Positions 34,228 to 41,987 of a DNA stretch of 43,166 bases are shown here, piece after piece; position 1 is the first letter of the stretch; each line of letters begins with the position of its first letter. The notes beneath the pieces are model-generated. The model saw nothing but the letters and a program-made list of their open reading frames with translations, was not told the origin of the DNA and did not search any database. Origin of the DNA: Anaerolineales bacterium (GTDB lineage Bacteria; Chloroflexota; Anaerolineae; Anaerolineales; UBA6663). The position numbers and the translations under genes were made by a program. The stretch spans positions 1 through 43,166 of the forward strand of contig JADZEK010000140.1 of NCBI GenBank assembly GCA_020850595.1. Reading direction: 5' to 3'.

Positions 34228-35100
34228 CTATTCATACTCGACCTGCACGCGCCCAAGCGGCCCAAAATCAACGTCGAGCACATCGCCGGGCGCGGCGAAG
34301 AAGTGACCGGTGCACGTGCCGGTGCTCACCAGGTCGCCTGCCAGCAGCCCCTGCCCGCGCGCGCGCAGCCAGTTCGCCATCCAGGTCAGCGAGGTCACGG
34401 GGTGGCCCATGGCCGCGCGCCCAAAGCCGCTCTTGATGTACTGCCCATTCAGGTACAGGTCAATCTTGGCGTTCGGCAGATCAAACTGCCGCCAATCCGC
34501 GATCGGCGCGGCGTACACCAGGGCGGCCGCGCCGCCGTTGTCTAGCGTAGCGCCCAGGTAACTGCTCGCGCCGTACCAGTCCGGGAACACCGTGTCGCCG
34601 ATCTCCAGTACGGGCAGCAGGGCCGTGATGGTCGCGTCCACTTCGGCCTCGGTGTACGGCGCAGGCCGCGGCGGCAGGTCGGCCCCAATCCGAAAGGCGA
34701 ACTCGCACTCCGAGCAGCGATAGTTGATGAACAGGTCACGCGGCAGGCGCGCCGGGCTGGTGCGCAGCCCGCGCGCACTGAGCTTGCCCGGCATCGGCTC
34801 CGGCACGCCTTCGGCCGCCTGCACTTCCTTAGCCGCCGCGCCCACCTTCCAGCCCGCCCCCGGCCAGCCCAGCCGCGCGTTGATGCCCTCCAGCGCGTTG
34901 ATCACCGAGGCCCAATGGCGGGTGCGCAGTCGCTCCGGCAAAAAGGCGCTGCGGCGTTCGCGCCGCGCCGCCGCCACGATCTCGATCACTTCGTGCAACT
35001 CAGCCGCCGTCAGCGGCGTCTCGCGCGCGCAGCGCCCGCCCTGCCCTGGCAGCGTCGGCCCGTGAATGCGCCGCCCCCAGCGGGTAATCTCTTCGCTCAT
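34228..35100 (-). CDS. 2-keto-4-pentenoate hydratase / fumarylacetoacetase-family protein
   Basis: The 290-residue protein belongs to the FAH/MhpD superfamily: WKVGAAAKEVQAAEG (family Lys-Val-Gly block), the metal-ligand region FRIGADLPPR (in place of GAEIAF), and late GHPVTSLTWMANWL and LVSTGTCTGHFFAAPGD. MhpD-type enzymes hydrate 2-oxo-4-enoic acids; relatives decarboxylate or dehydrate 2-oxo acids. The insertion FINYRCSECEF is unusual and contains a CxxC pair. GAGG precedes the ATG by about 5 bases. It is the last gene of the seven-gene minus-strand operon. Confidence 0.9.
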   Translation of the reverse strand: MSEEITRWGRRIHGPTLPGQGGRCARETPLTAAELHEVIEIVAAARRERRSAFLPERLRTRHWASVINALEGINARLGWPGAGWKVGAAAKEVQAAEGVPEPMPGKLSARGLRTSPARLPRDLFINYRCSECEFAFRIGADLPPRPAPYTEAEVDATITALLPVLEIGDTVFPDWYGASSYLGATLDNGGAAALVYAAPIADWRQFDLPNAKIDLYLNGQYIKSGFGRAAMGHPVTSLTWMANWLRARGQGLLAGDLVSTGTCTGHFFAAPGDVLDVDFGPLGRVQVEYE

Positions 35101-35138
35101 CGCTCCTCAACTCCGGCTCAGGGCACGCGGGCCGCCAT

Positions 35139-36224
35139 TCACCCAACGGCCTCATAGTCGCTCAAGCTCAGCCCGGCCATCTGCGCTGCCCGCCGCACGG
35201 CCTCCGCCACATCCGCCGAGAACGTGACACCGGTCTCCGCTACGCGCCGCTGGTGATCGAACTCATGCTCCCCGGGCACGACAATCCGCTCCACCCCGGC
35301 CGCCGGTCGCGCCGCGTGGATTTCATCTATCAGCCCATCCACCCGCGCCAGGAACGCCGCGCGGTCGCCCCACACCGCCGGGTCAATCGCCACGAAGCCC
35401 GCCCCGTGGCGGGTGGGCTGGTCGGCCCCGGTCGTCATCCAGGAGGCAATCTCGTGCGTCACCGCCGCGCCGCTCAACAGGCCGGAGAGCGTCTCTACCA
35501 GCAGCGCCAGGCCAAAGCCCTTGTAGCTCCCAGCCGGCACCAGCGAGGCCTGCTCCGGGTACAACCCCGCATCGCTGCTCGGCTGTCCGTCCAACCCCAC
35601 AATCCAGTTATTGGGGATGGGGCGGCCCAGCGCCCGCGCCTGGTAGACCTTGCCGCCCGCCACCGTGCTCAGGGCCATGTCGAGCAAGATGGGCGGGTGC
35701 CGCCCGGCGGGCACGGCATAGGCCAGGGGGTTGGTCCCCAGCACCGCCTGCCGCGACCCCGGCGCGACCACGGACGGTATGTCGTTGGCGGTGGCGATGC
35801 CCACCAGCCCGGCCCGCGCCGCCAGCAGCGCGAAGTACCCAATCGCCCCAAAGTGGCCGCCATTGTGCACGCCCACATAGGCGATGCCGGCCGTCTGCGC
35901 CTTGGCGATAGCCAGCCGCATGGCGTACGGCCCAATCACGACGCCCAGCGCCGAGTCGCCGTCCACCAGCGCCCAGGCCGGCCCCTCGCTCAGCACGCGC
36001 GGGCGGCCGGCCGGGCGCGCACCGCCGCCGGCCAGCCGCCGGAGGTAGCCAGGCAGCAGCTTCACGCCGTGCGTGCTCACGCCAAACTCGTCGGCCAGCG
36101 CCAGCACGTCGGCGGCCGTCGCCGCGTCGTCATGGCTCAGGCCGGCCGTGAGAAAGGCGTCGGTCAAGAAGCGGCGCAGCGCCGCGACCGTGAGGCGCAG
36201 CGGCGCGGCGGGGCTAGCGGTCAC
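35139..36224 (-). CDS. Ldh-family (malate/L-lactate-type) NAD(P) oxidoreductase
   Basis: The 361-residue protein of the LDH2/MDH2 family shows the catalytic-His block DEFGVSTHGVKLLPGY, GVHNGGHFGAIGYFALLAA, and TNPLAYAVPAGRHPPILLDMALS. Family enzymes reduce 2-oxo acids to 2-hydroxy acids, including malate, ureidoglycolate and 2,3-diketogulonate, or reduce cyclic imines. The start is a GTG at 36224 that overlaps the end of the PhyH gene by 11 bases, so translation is coupled. It could reduce or oxidise a 2-oxo sugar acid made by neighbouring enzymes. Confidence 0.93.
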   Translation of the reverse strand: MTASPAAPLRLTVAALRRFLTDAFLTAGLSHDDAATAADVLALADEFGVSTHGVKLLPGYLRRLAGGGARPAGRPRVLSEGPAWALVDGDSALGVVIGPYAMRLAIAKAQTAGIAYVGVHNGGHFGAIGYFALLAARAGLVGIATANDIPSVVAPGSRQAVLGTNPLAYAVPAGRHPPILLDMALSTVAGGKVYQARALGRPIPNNWIVGLDGQPSSDAGLYPEQASLVPAGSYKGFGLALLVETLSGLLSGAAVTHEIASWMTTGADQPTRHGAGFVAIDPAVWGDRAAFLARVDGLIDEIHAARPAAGVERIVVPGEHEFDHQRRVAETGVTFSADVAEAVRRAAQMAGLSLSDYEAVG

Positions 36225-37086
36225 GCACGGTTGGCTCGGGCACGGGCCACATCTGCGGGAAGAAGTCGTTCTCGAAGGTCTGCCCGTCCACGTAGTTCGG
36301 CCCCAATAGCGCCACGTTGGGGTGCAGGCTGTGCCCGGCGCGGTAGCGCGTGTCGCCCGGCATCATGTGGCTGATGACGCACAGGCGCGGCGTGGTGGTG
36401 GTGTTCGGCCCGGAGCCGTGGAAGGTCAGCCCGTGGTGAAAGCTGACCTCGCCCGCCTTCAGCAGCACGGGCGTCTCGACCCACTCGCCGCCGCCCAGCC
36501 GCGCGAAGTGGTCGGCCCAGGTCTCCATGTCCTTCTTGTCGTTGTTGCTGCCGTCAATCACCCCCCACTTATGCGACCCCACGATCATCTTCATGGTGCC
36601 GTTGCGCAGGTCGGTGTCTTGCAGCGCCACCCACGACGAGCAGAAGTTGGTCGTGTCGCACGAGTGCCAGAAGCCGTAGTCCTGGTGCCAGCCCACGTTG
36701 CCCAGGTTGCTCAGGCTTTCGGCCCCGGCCTGCGCCGGCTTGTAGAGCGCCTGGTCGTGCCACAAGCGCACATAGTTCACGCGCATGAGCGTGGCCGCGA
36801 TCTTGCCCATGACCGGCGAGAGGATGGCCCGGCGCATCTCGGCGTTGCGCCAGAAGGCGTCTACCTGCTGGCGCAGCGCCGGGCTGGCCGGGTCGCCCAG
36901 CACCTTGCCGTAGATGGAGGGCACTTCGTAGTCGTCGTCGCCGGCCCATAGGCGGTCGTGCGCCGCCCGCAGCCGCTCGATCTCGTCGTCGTCCAGCAGC
37001 TTGGGCGCGACCCAATAGCCGCGCTCCCAATACTCCTCAATCACCGCCTCGGTGACGATGTCGTCAATGGCTTCCAGGCTGATCAT
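36214..37086 (-). CDS. Phytanoyl-CoA dioxygenase (PhyH) family protein
   Basis: The 290-residue non-haem Fe(II)/2-oxoglutarate dioxygenase-like protein has the HxD iron ligands in WHQDYGFWH, the distal histidine in HHGLTFHGSGPN, and a basic 2-oxoglutarate site in TTTPRLCVI. Members hydroxylate or oxidatively cleave small molecules. An oxygen-dependent enzyme sits a few kilobases from a ferredoxin oxidoreductase, which suggests a facultative host or a niche with some oxygen. GAGGAA lies about 9 bases upstream. It lies between the GH4 and Ldh-type genes. Confidence 0.93.
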   Translation of the reverse strand: MISLEAIDDIVTEAVIEEYWERGYWVAPKLLDDDEIERLRAAHDRLWAGDDDYEVPSIYGKVLGDPASPALRQQVDAFWRNAEMRRAILSPVMGKIAATLMRVNYVRLWHDQALYKPAQAGAESLSNLGNVGWHQDYGFWHSCDTTNFCSSWVALQDTDLRNGTMKMIVGSHKWGVIDGSNNDKKDMETWADHFARLGGGEWVETPVLLKAGEVSFHHGLTFHGSGPNTTTTPRLCVISHMMPGDTRYRAGHSLHPNVALLGPNYVDGQTFENDFFPQMWPVPEPTVRDR

Positions 37087-37120
37087 GGCGCAATCTTCCT
37101 CGGTGTGCGGGTAAGTGTAG

Positions 37121-38452
37121 TCAGACCGGCTGCGGCTGAAATTGCGGCAGCCAGTAGGCTTCGGCTTCGAGCAACTCCTCGACCATGGCGTGGATCTGCG
37201 GCAGGGTGCAGGCCGCGGCCGTCAGCGGGTCGAGCTGCGCGGCGTGGTGCACCGCGTCGCGGTCGCCGGTGCGCGCCGCTTCGACGATCAGCTCCTGCAC
37301 GTTCACATTGGTGCGGTTCAGGCCCGCCAGGTGCGCGGGCAGCCGCCCAATGCGCGTGGGCTGAATGCCGTTGCCGTCTACCAGGCAGGGCACTTCCACG
37401 CAGCAGCCCTCCGGCAGGTTGTCAATCAGCCCATGATTGGGCACGTTGCCATTGATGCGAATGGGCTGGTGCGTCACCATGGCTTCGATGATGCGCGCGC
37501 CGTACTCCTCGCTGCGCGCGCTCGGCGGGGGCTGGTCTTCCTGGTCGGCGCGGAAGGTCTCAGCCTGCCGGTCAATGCAGAATTGCAGGCAGCCGCCCGT
37601 GCGCCCCCAGCCATACCAATGGGTGCTGGGCGTGGTGAACTGCGGCACCAACTCGTTCGCCACCATGGCCGCGGTTTTGCGGAAGTAGGGCAAATACTCG
37701 CTGTTGTGCCCGCTCGACTCGGTGACGAAGTAGCCGAAGTGCTCGAACATGGCGATGCGCACCGGCTCCGAGCCGCGGATGTCGGGCTGCTGCACCGCCG
37801 CGCGCACCCGCGGGTAGAGGTCTGCGTGGCCACGCCGGAACTCCAGGAACCAGGCCTGGTGGTTGATGCCCGCCACCTTATAGGTCACGTCGTCCTTCGG
37901 CACGCCGACCCACTCGGCCAGCATCGCGCTGGTGCCCTGCACGCTGTGGCACAGGCCCACGTGGGGCCGGCCGGTGAGGACGTGGTAGCCCCAGCAGTTG
38001 GCCGCCATGGGGTTGCTGTAGTTCAGCAGCAGCGCGTCGGGGGCCAGTTCGTCCAGCTCTTGCCCGATCCCCACCAGCACCGGAATGCTGCGCAGCGCGC
38101 GCATGATGCCGCCCGGGCCGAGCGTGTCGCCCACGCACTGCTCCACGCCGTACTTCTTGGGGATTTCGATGTCGAGCGCGTAGGCGTCCAGCCCGCCCTG
38201 CTGAAAGGTGGTGATGACGAAGTCCGCGCCACGCACCGCTTCGCGCCGGTCGAGCGTAGCCTGCACCTGGGCGGGCACGCCCAACTGCGTAATCATCAGG
38301 TCAATGATCTGCCGCGCGCGTTCCAGCCGGCTGGGGTCAATATCCATCAGCGCCACCGTGCAGTCGCGCAGCGCGGGCGTCAGCAGGATGTCGCCAATGA
38401 GGATGCGGGCAAACACCACGCTGCCCGCGCCGATCAGGGTGATCTTGGTCAT
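37121..38452 (-). CDS. GH4-family glycosidase (alpha-glucosidase/galacturonidase type)
   Basis: The 443-residue NAD+ and Mn2+-dependent glycosidase has the Rossmann opening ITLIGAGSVVFARILIGD, the metal cysteine in GLCHSVQGTS, the metal histidine in VAGINHQAWFLEF, and TESSGHNSEYLPYF. GH4 enzymes oxidise C3 of the glycone transiently and eliminate the aglycone, acting in the cytoplasm on alpha- or beta-glycosides including galacturonides. Which sugar applies is not visible. TGAGG precedes the ATG. It probably feeds a free aldose to the neighbouring isomerase and kinase. Confidence 0.95.
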   Translation of the reverse strand: MTKITLIGAGSVVFARILIGDILLTPALRDCTVALMDIDPSRLERARQIIDLMITQLGVPAQVQATLDRREAVRGADFVITTFQQGGLDAYALDIEIPKKYGVEQCVGDTLGPGGIMRALRSIPVLVGIGQELDELAPDALLLNYSNPMAANCWGYHVLTGRPHVGLCHSVQGTSAMLAEWVGVPKDDVTYKVAGINHQAWFLEFRRGHADLYPRVRAAVQQPDIRGSEPVRIAMFEHFGYFVTESSGHNSEYLPYFRKTAAMVANELVPQFTTPSTHWYGWGRTGGCLQFCIDRQAETFRADQEDQPPPSARSEEYGARIIEAMVTHQPIRINGNVPNHGLIDNLPEGCCVEVPCLVDGNGIQPTRIGRLPAHLAGLNRTNVNVQELIVEAARTGDRDAVHHAAQLDPLTAAACTLPQIHAMVEELLEAEAYWLPQFQPQPV

Positions 38453-38473
38453 AGGGGCCTCAGTCGCTAAGCG

Positions 38474-39019
38474 TTAGTCTTTGATGCGCGTGAAGCGCGC
38501 GATTTCGGGGTCTTCAAATCGGTCGGCTTCGTCGGTGCTGGTGGTCGAGAACTCCGACACCACCGCGCCCTGGTCGCCGGCCTGGAACCAGTGCCGCGTA
38601 TCGGGGCTGAGCGTATATTGCTCACCGGGGCGCAGCACGATCTCGTGCCAGACCGTGTAGGTGGCCGCGCGCCCGGCGGGCGGGTTGGCGCGGCGCGCCG
38701 GCGTCGCCTCGCCGGGGATGTAGATGTACACCTCGCCCCAGCGACAGCGGAAGGTCTCTTCCTTGCCGGGGCGGCCATCAATGGTCGGGTGCCAGTGCTC
38801 GGGGCAGGTCTGCCGCGGCAGCATGGCGATTTCCTTGGCGCACACGCGCTGGGTGTTCACGTAGATCAGCACGCCCAGCCCGGTCTGCTCGAACTGCCCC
38901 AGGCCGAAGTCGGCGATCTCGATGCGCTGCTGTTCCTCGGGCGTGATCGCCAGGCCCGCCTGGCGGTACAACGCGAGCGACTGCTGTTGGCGGTGTTGCA
39001 CTTCCTCACGAGTGAGCAT
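38474..39019 (-). CDS. D-lyxose/D-mannose ketol-isomerase family protein
   Basis: The 181-residue cupin has the metal-binding block CPEHWHP...GKEETFRCRWGEVYIYIPG and a later histidine in LSPDTRHWFQAG, matching the E. coli YdaE/z5688-type D-lyxose isomerase family. These manganese enzymes interconvert D-lyxose with D-xylulose and D-mannose with D-fructose. GGAGG lies 4 bases upstream. Its place between a GH4 glycosidase and a PfkB kinase fits conversion of a released aldose into a ketose. Confidence 0.9.
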   Translation of the reverse strand: MLTREEVQHRQQQSLALYRQAGLAITPEEQQRIEIADFGLGQFEQTGLGVLIYVNTQRVCAKEIAMLPRQTCPEHWHPTIDGRPGKEETFRCRWGEVYIYIPGEATPARRANPPAGRAATYTVWHEIVLRPGEQYTLSPDTRHWFQAGDQGAVVSEFSTTSTDEADRFEDPEIARFTRIKD

Positions 39020-39066
39020 GCGACCTCCGGGCAGGGTTGAGTAACGACATGGCGGATGGCGGCGGC

Positions 39067-40035
39067 CTAAGCCGCGAGGGGTTGTAGTGACAGGGGATGC
39101 CGCGCCAAATACGCCTCGGCCTCGGCGCGGGTGAACACGCCCGCCGTGGTGCCCAGCCGCGTGCAGGCCGACCCGCCGATGGCCGAGGCAAAGGCGAGGG
39201 TGCGTTCCAGCCCCCAGCCCTCCAGCAGGCCCACGATGTAGCCCGCGTCGAAGGCGTCACCCGCGCCCGAGCCGTCCACGAACTCGAACGGCAGGGCGGG
39301 CGCGGTAAAAGCGCCTTCCGGCGTCCGCACCAGCAGGCCGTCGCCGCCGCGCGTGATGACGGTGGTGTGCGCGCCCAACCCGGCGAATATCTCGGCCTGG
39401 CGTGAAGCGTCAGGCTCGCCGGTCAGCACGGCGGCCTCGTCCTGGTTGGGGAGGAAGACATCGGTGTAGGGCAGCACCGGCCGCAGCACGTCTAGCCCGT
39501 GCTCGGGTTTCGGCCCGGCCACATCGAGCAGGGTGCGCAGGCCGCGCGCGCGCGCGAACTGGAACAGCTCGGCCAGCGCCTGCGGCTCAAAGCCGGGGAA
39601 GAGCAAATATCCGCCGACATGCAGGATTTTGGCTCCCGCCACCTGGGCGCGGCTCACGTCTTCGACGCGCAGGTGAGCGTTCGCGCCGACGGCGTGAATG
39701 TAGCGCCGGTCGTCGCCCACCACCGGCAGAATCACCGTGCGCGAGGTTGGGGCCGTGGCCGACACGCTCAGCCCGCTCACGTCCACGCCGTGGGCTTCCA
39801 GGTCTTGCCGCACAAACCCGGCGAAGAAATCGCTACCGACCTTGCCCGCGACCGCCGTGCGCACGCCCAGCTTGGCCAGGTCCATGGCGGTGTTGGCGGC
39901 GCACCCGCCCGCCGCCAGCAGCATGTCGTCCACTAATTGCAGTTCGCCCGGCGCGGGCAGGCGCGGCAAGGGCGGCACAAACACATCCGCCACCAAGATA
40001 CCCACGCTCACCACCTCACAGCCCGTACCGGTCAT
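39067..40035 (-). CDS. PfkB-family carbohydrate kinase
   Basis: The 322-residue ribokinase-fold kinase has GGCAANTAMDLAKLG near the N-terminus and the ATP/catalytic motif DGSGAGDAFDAGYIVG, whose Asp is the base. It should phosphorylate a ketose or aldonate. The ATG at 40035 is chosen because AAGG lies 7 bases upstream; a TTG at 40056 is less likely. It sits between the isomerase and the class II aldolase homologue, which is the classical order of use for a ketose 1- or 6-phosphate route. Confidence 0.94.
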   Translation of the reverse strand: MTGTGCEVVSVGILVADVFVPPLPRLPAPGELQLVDDMLLAAGGCAANTAMDLAKLGVRTAVAGKVGSDFFAGFVRQDLEAHGVDVSGLSVSATAPTSRTVILPVVGDDRRYIHAVGANAHLRVEDVSRAQVAGAKILHVGGYLLFPGFEPQALAELFQFARARGLRTLLDVAGPKPEHGLDVLRPVLPYTDVFLPNQDEAAVLTGEPDASRQAEIFAGLGAHTTVITRGGDGLLVRTPEGAFTAPALPFEFVDGSGAGDAFDAGYIVGLLEGWGLERTLAFASAIGGSACTRLGTTAGVFTRAEAEAYLARHPLSLQPLAA

Positions 40036-40156
40036 CGCTTGGCCTTCTCTGCCCAACCAGCGTCAGACAATTAGCTGTGCCTCGCTTCAATCCAAACCTT
40101 CTGCCTGGCTGCTCCAAAAATTAGCCCTATGTGACCTTTGGGCTTGTCCCCCACCC

Positions 40157-40193
40157 CATTCGGGTTCATTCGTCCGACATTCGTGCTCATTCG
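40157..40193. repeat. Four helically phased CATTCG repeats
   Basis: CATTCG occurs at 40157, 40167, 40178 and 40188, spaced 10, 11 and 10 bases, in the 171-base gap between the aldolase and PfkB genes. No gene is visible in the gap. The spacing equals one DNA turn. Confidence 0.6.
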
Positions 40194-40206
40194 CGGCAAA
40201 AATCCT

Positions 40207-41094
40207 CTATGCCTTACCAGCACTGCCGTACAGCACGGTCAGCTCTCGCAGCACCACCCGCACCCTGGCCTGCCCCCGCAGCAGCAGGTCGTTTGCCTGG
40301 CGTGAGCCGACCATGTCGTGCACGTTGAACTTCTCCGGCAGCGCCCCCAACGCCTCGCGCACCCCCGCCAGAAACTCCAGCTTCAGCCGCGTGCCGTAAT
40401 TGATCTTCGCCACGCCGCGCTCAATCACCGGCCTGATCGCCGCGGCGGGCAGCCCGGTGCCGCCGTGCAGCACCAGCGGCACACCCGGCGCCGCCGCCTG
40501 CACCTGGGCCAGCCGGTCCAGGTCGAGAGCGGCCTGCCCGTCGGCCAGCAAATGCACGTTGCCGATGGATACCGCCAGGGCGTCAACGCCCGTCGCGGCC
40601 ACAAAACGCGCCGCCTCAGCCGGGTCGGTGGCATGGCCAGCCTCGCTATCGTCGCCGGCCGTGGGCAGGTGGCCCAACTCGGCTTCCACTGCCGCGCCGG
40701 CTGCATGCGCCGCCGCCACGAGTGCCCGCGTGGCCGCCGCGTGCGCCGCCGGCGGCAAGTGCGACGAATCGAGCATCACGCAATTACAGCCCGCCGCCAC
40801 CCCGCGCATTGCCTGGGCGTGCGTCTGCGCCTCGTTGAACAGCACCGCCGTGGGCACGCCGGCCCGTTCGGCCAGCCCGCGCGCCAGCCCGGCCAGCGCC
40901 TCCACCCCGCCCGCGTCGAGCCAGGCCCCGCTCGTCACCGCGCCGCCAAAACCGAGAATGCACGGCGCGCCCAGTGCCTCGGCCGTCTCAATCACGGCTT
41001 GCAGGGAGTATAGGTCCCAGGCTTCGAAATAGCCAACCGCATAGTGCCCACTCAGGGCGTTGTCCAAAATAGCGCTTAAGCTGACGACCGGCAT
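40207..41094 (-). CDS. Class II fructose-bisphosphate aldolase family protein with altered active site
   Basis: The 295-residue barrel is clearly of the FbaA/GatY/KbaY family: MPVVSLSAILDNA, VMLDSSHLP, GVDALAVSIGNVHLL (zinc His), LVLHGGTGLP (zinc His) and VAKINYGTRLK. The hallmark HLDHG, carrying the catalytic Asp and the first zinc His, is replaced by LFNEA (85-89). It may bind metal through the Glu and catalyse something other than a standard retro-aldol, or use a non-phosphorylated substrate. No Shine-Dalgarno is visible before the ATG. It is the first gene of the seven-gene operon and diverges from the GntR regulator across a palindrome. Confidence 0.9.
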   Translation of the reverse strand: MPVVSLSAILDNALSGHYAVGYFEAWDLYSLQAVIETAEALGAPCILGFGGAVTSGAWLDAGGVEALAGLARGLAERAGVPTAVLFNEAQTHAQAMRGVAAGCNCVMLDSSHLPPAAHAAATRALVAAAHAAGAAVEAELGHLPTAGDDSEAGHATDPAEAARFVAATGVDALAVSIGNVHLLADGQAALDLDRLAQVQAAAPGVPLVLHGGTGLPAAAIRPVIERGVAKINYGTRLKLEFLAGVREALGALPEKFNVHDMVGSRQANDLLLRGQARVRVVLRELTVLYGSAGKA

Positions 41095-41131
41095 GGGGAG
41101 GTGGCTGTGTGTGAGTGGCCCGGCACCGCAG

Positions 41132-41161
41132 ACCTTAGCACACTCGCGGGATAAATGTCAA
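41132..41161 (-). promoter_or_regulatory. Divergent promoter of the aldolase operon
   Basis: On the minus strand a consensus TTGACA (41161-41156) is followed 18 bases later by TAAGGT (41137-41132). The -35 box is inside the left arm of the palindrome at 41155-41182. The leader would be about 30 bases. Confidence 0.55.
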
Positions 41162-41182
41162 TACGACTATATGTATTGACAT
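41155..41182. promoter_or_regulatory. Palindromic operator of the GntR/UTRA regulator
   Basis: ATGTCAATAC (41155-41164) and GTATTGACAT (41173-41182) are perfect 10-bp inverted arms around the AT-rich spacer GACTATAT. It lies midway between divergent genes, one encoding a GntR/UTRA regulator. Each arm contains a TTGACA -35 box, one per strand, so a bound dimer would block both promoters. Confidence 0.8.
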
Positions 41183-41204
41183 ACCGCCCCTTCGCGCCTA
41201 GACT
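41176..41204 (+). promoter_or_regulatory. Promoter of the gntR-E1 alpha operon
   Basis: TTGACA (41176-41181) and TAGACT (41199-41204) are separated by exactly 17 bases. Predicted transcription begins about 18 bases before the GntR ATG. The -35 is inside the right operator arm. Confidence 0.65.
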
Positions 41205-41228
41205 CTGGCTCACTTGGCCCACACATCC

Positions 41229-41972
41229 ATGCCGCCACTTCAGCAGACCGGCATCCCCCTATACCATCAGCTCGTGGAGATATTCTCCGAGCGCCTCGCC
41301 AGCGGCGAGTGGGCGCCGGGCAGCTTGATCCCCACTGAGCTAGCGTTGTGCGCGCAGTACGGCGTCAGCCGCGGCCCCGTGCGTCAGGCCCTCGAGCGCC
41401 TGGTGCAGGAGGGCCGCCTGACGCGCAAGCAGGGCAAAGGCACCACGGTGCTCCCGCCCAAGATCGAGAGCAACCTCGGCGGGCTGTACAGCTTCACCCA
41501 TCTCATCGAGCAGAAGGGCCTGCGCCACACCGCCCAGACGCTTGCCTTCACCACCATCACCGCCGCGGGCAGCCTGGCGCGCCGCCTCGCGCTCCAGGCC
41601 GGCGCGCCGGTGTTTGAGATTCGCCGCCTGCGCCTGGCTGATGGGGAGCCGCTGATCCTGGAGACCATTCACATTGCGACCGCCGTTTGTCCCGGCCTCA
41701 CCGCCGCCGACCTGGCCGCCGATTCGCTCTACCGGCTGATGACCACTCGCTATGATCTCACGCTGGCCCGCGCCAAGCAGTACTTCGAGCCGGCCCTGGC
41801 CGACGAGTATGAGGCCGCGCACCTCCAGCTAAAGCCCGGCGCGCCCGTGCTGCTGCTGCACAACCTGACGCTGACCCCCGCCGCCGCGCCCGTGGTCCTC
41901 AGCCGCGCCATCTTGCGCGGCGACCGCGTGCGCTATCTGGTGGAGTTGACCCTGCCGTTGCCCGTGCCCTAA
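41229..41972 (+). CDS. GntR-family transcriptional regulator (HutC/UTRA type)
   Basis: The 247-residue regulator has an N-terminal winged helix (IPLYHQLVEIFSERLASGEW, LIPTELALCAQYGVSRGPVRQALERLVQEGRLTRKQGKGT) and a C-terminal UTRA ligand-binding domain (FEIRRLRLADGEPLILET ... LVELTLPLPV). Family members are usually repressors released by a pathway metabolite, often a sugar phosphate. The ATG at 41229 is chosen; TTG at 41214 is an alternative. No Shine-Dalgarno is seen and the leader is very short. It should autoregulate and control the divergent aldolase operon through the palindrome at 41155-41182. Confidence 0.93.
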   Translation: MPPLQQTGIPLYHQLVEIFSERLASGEWAPGSLIPTELALCAQYGVSRGPVRQALERLVQEGRLTRKQGKGTTVLPPKIESNLGGLYSFTHLIEQKGLRHTAQTLAFTTITAAGSLARRLALQAGAPVFEIRRLRLADGEPLILETIHIATAVCPGLTAADLAADSLYRLMTTRYDLTLARAKQYFEPALADEYEAAHLQLKPGAPVLLLHNLTLTPAAAPVVLSRAILRGDRVRYLVELTLPLPVP

Positions 41973-41987
41973 ACCCAGGAGACTTGC

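Noticed and set aside
37142..38470. 442-residue plus-strand frame opposite the GH4 gene
   Set aside because: Antisense artefact of GC-rich codon usage; no domain.
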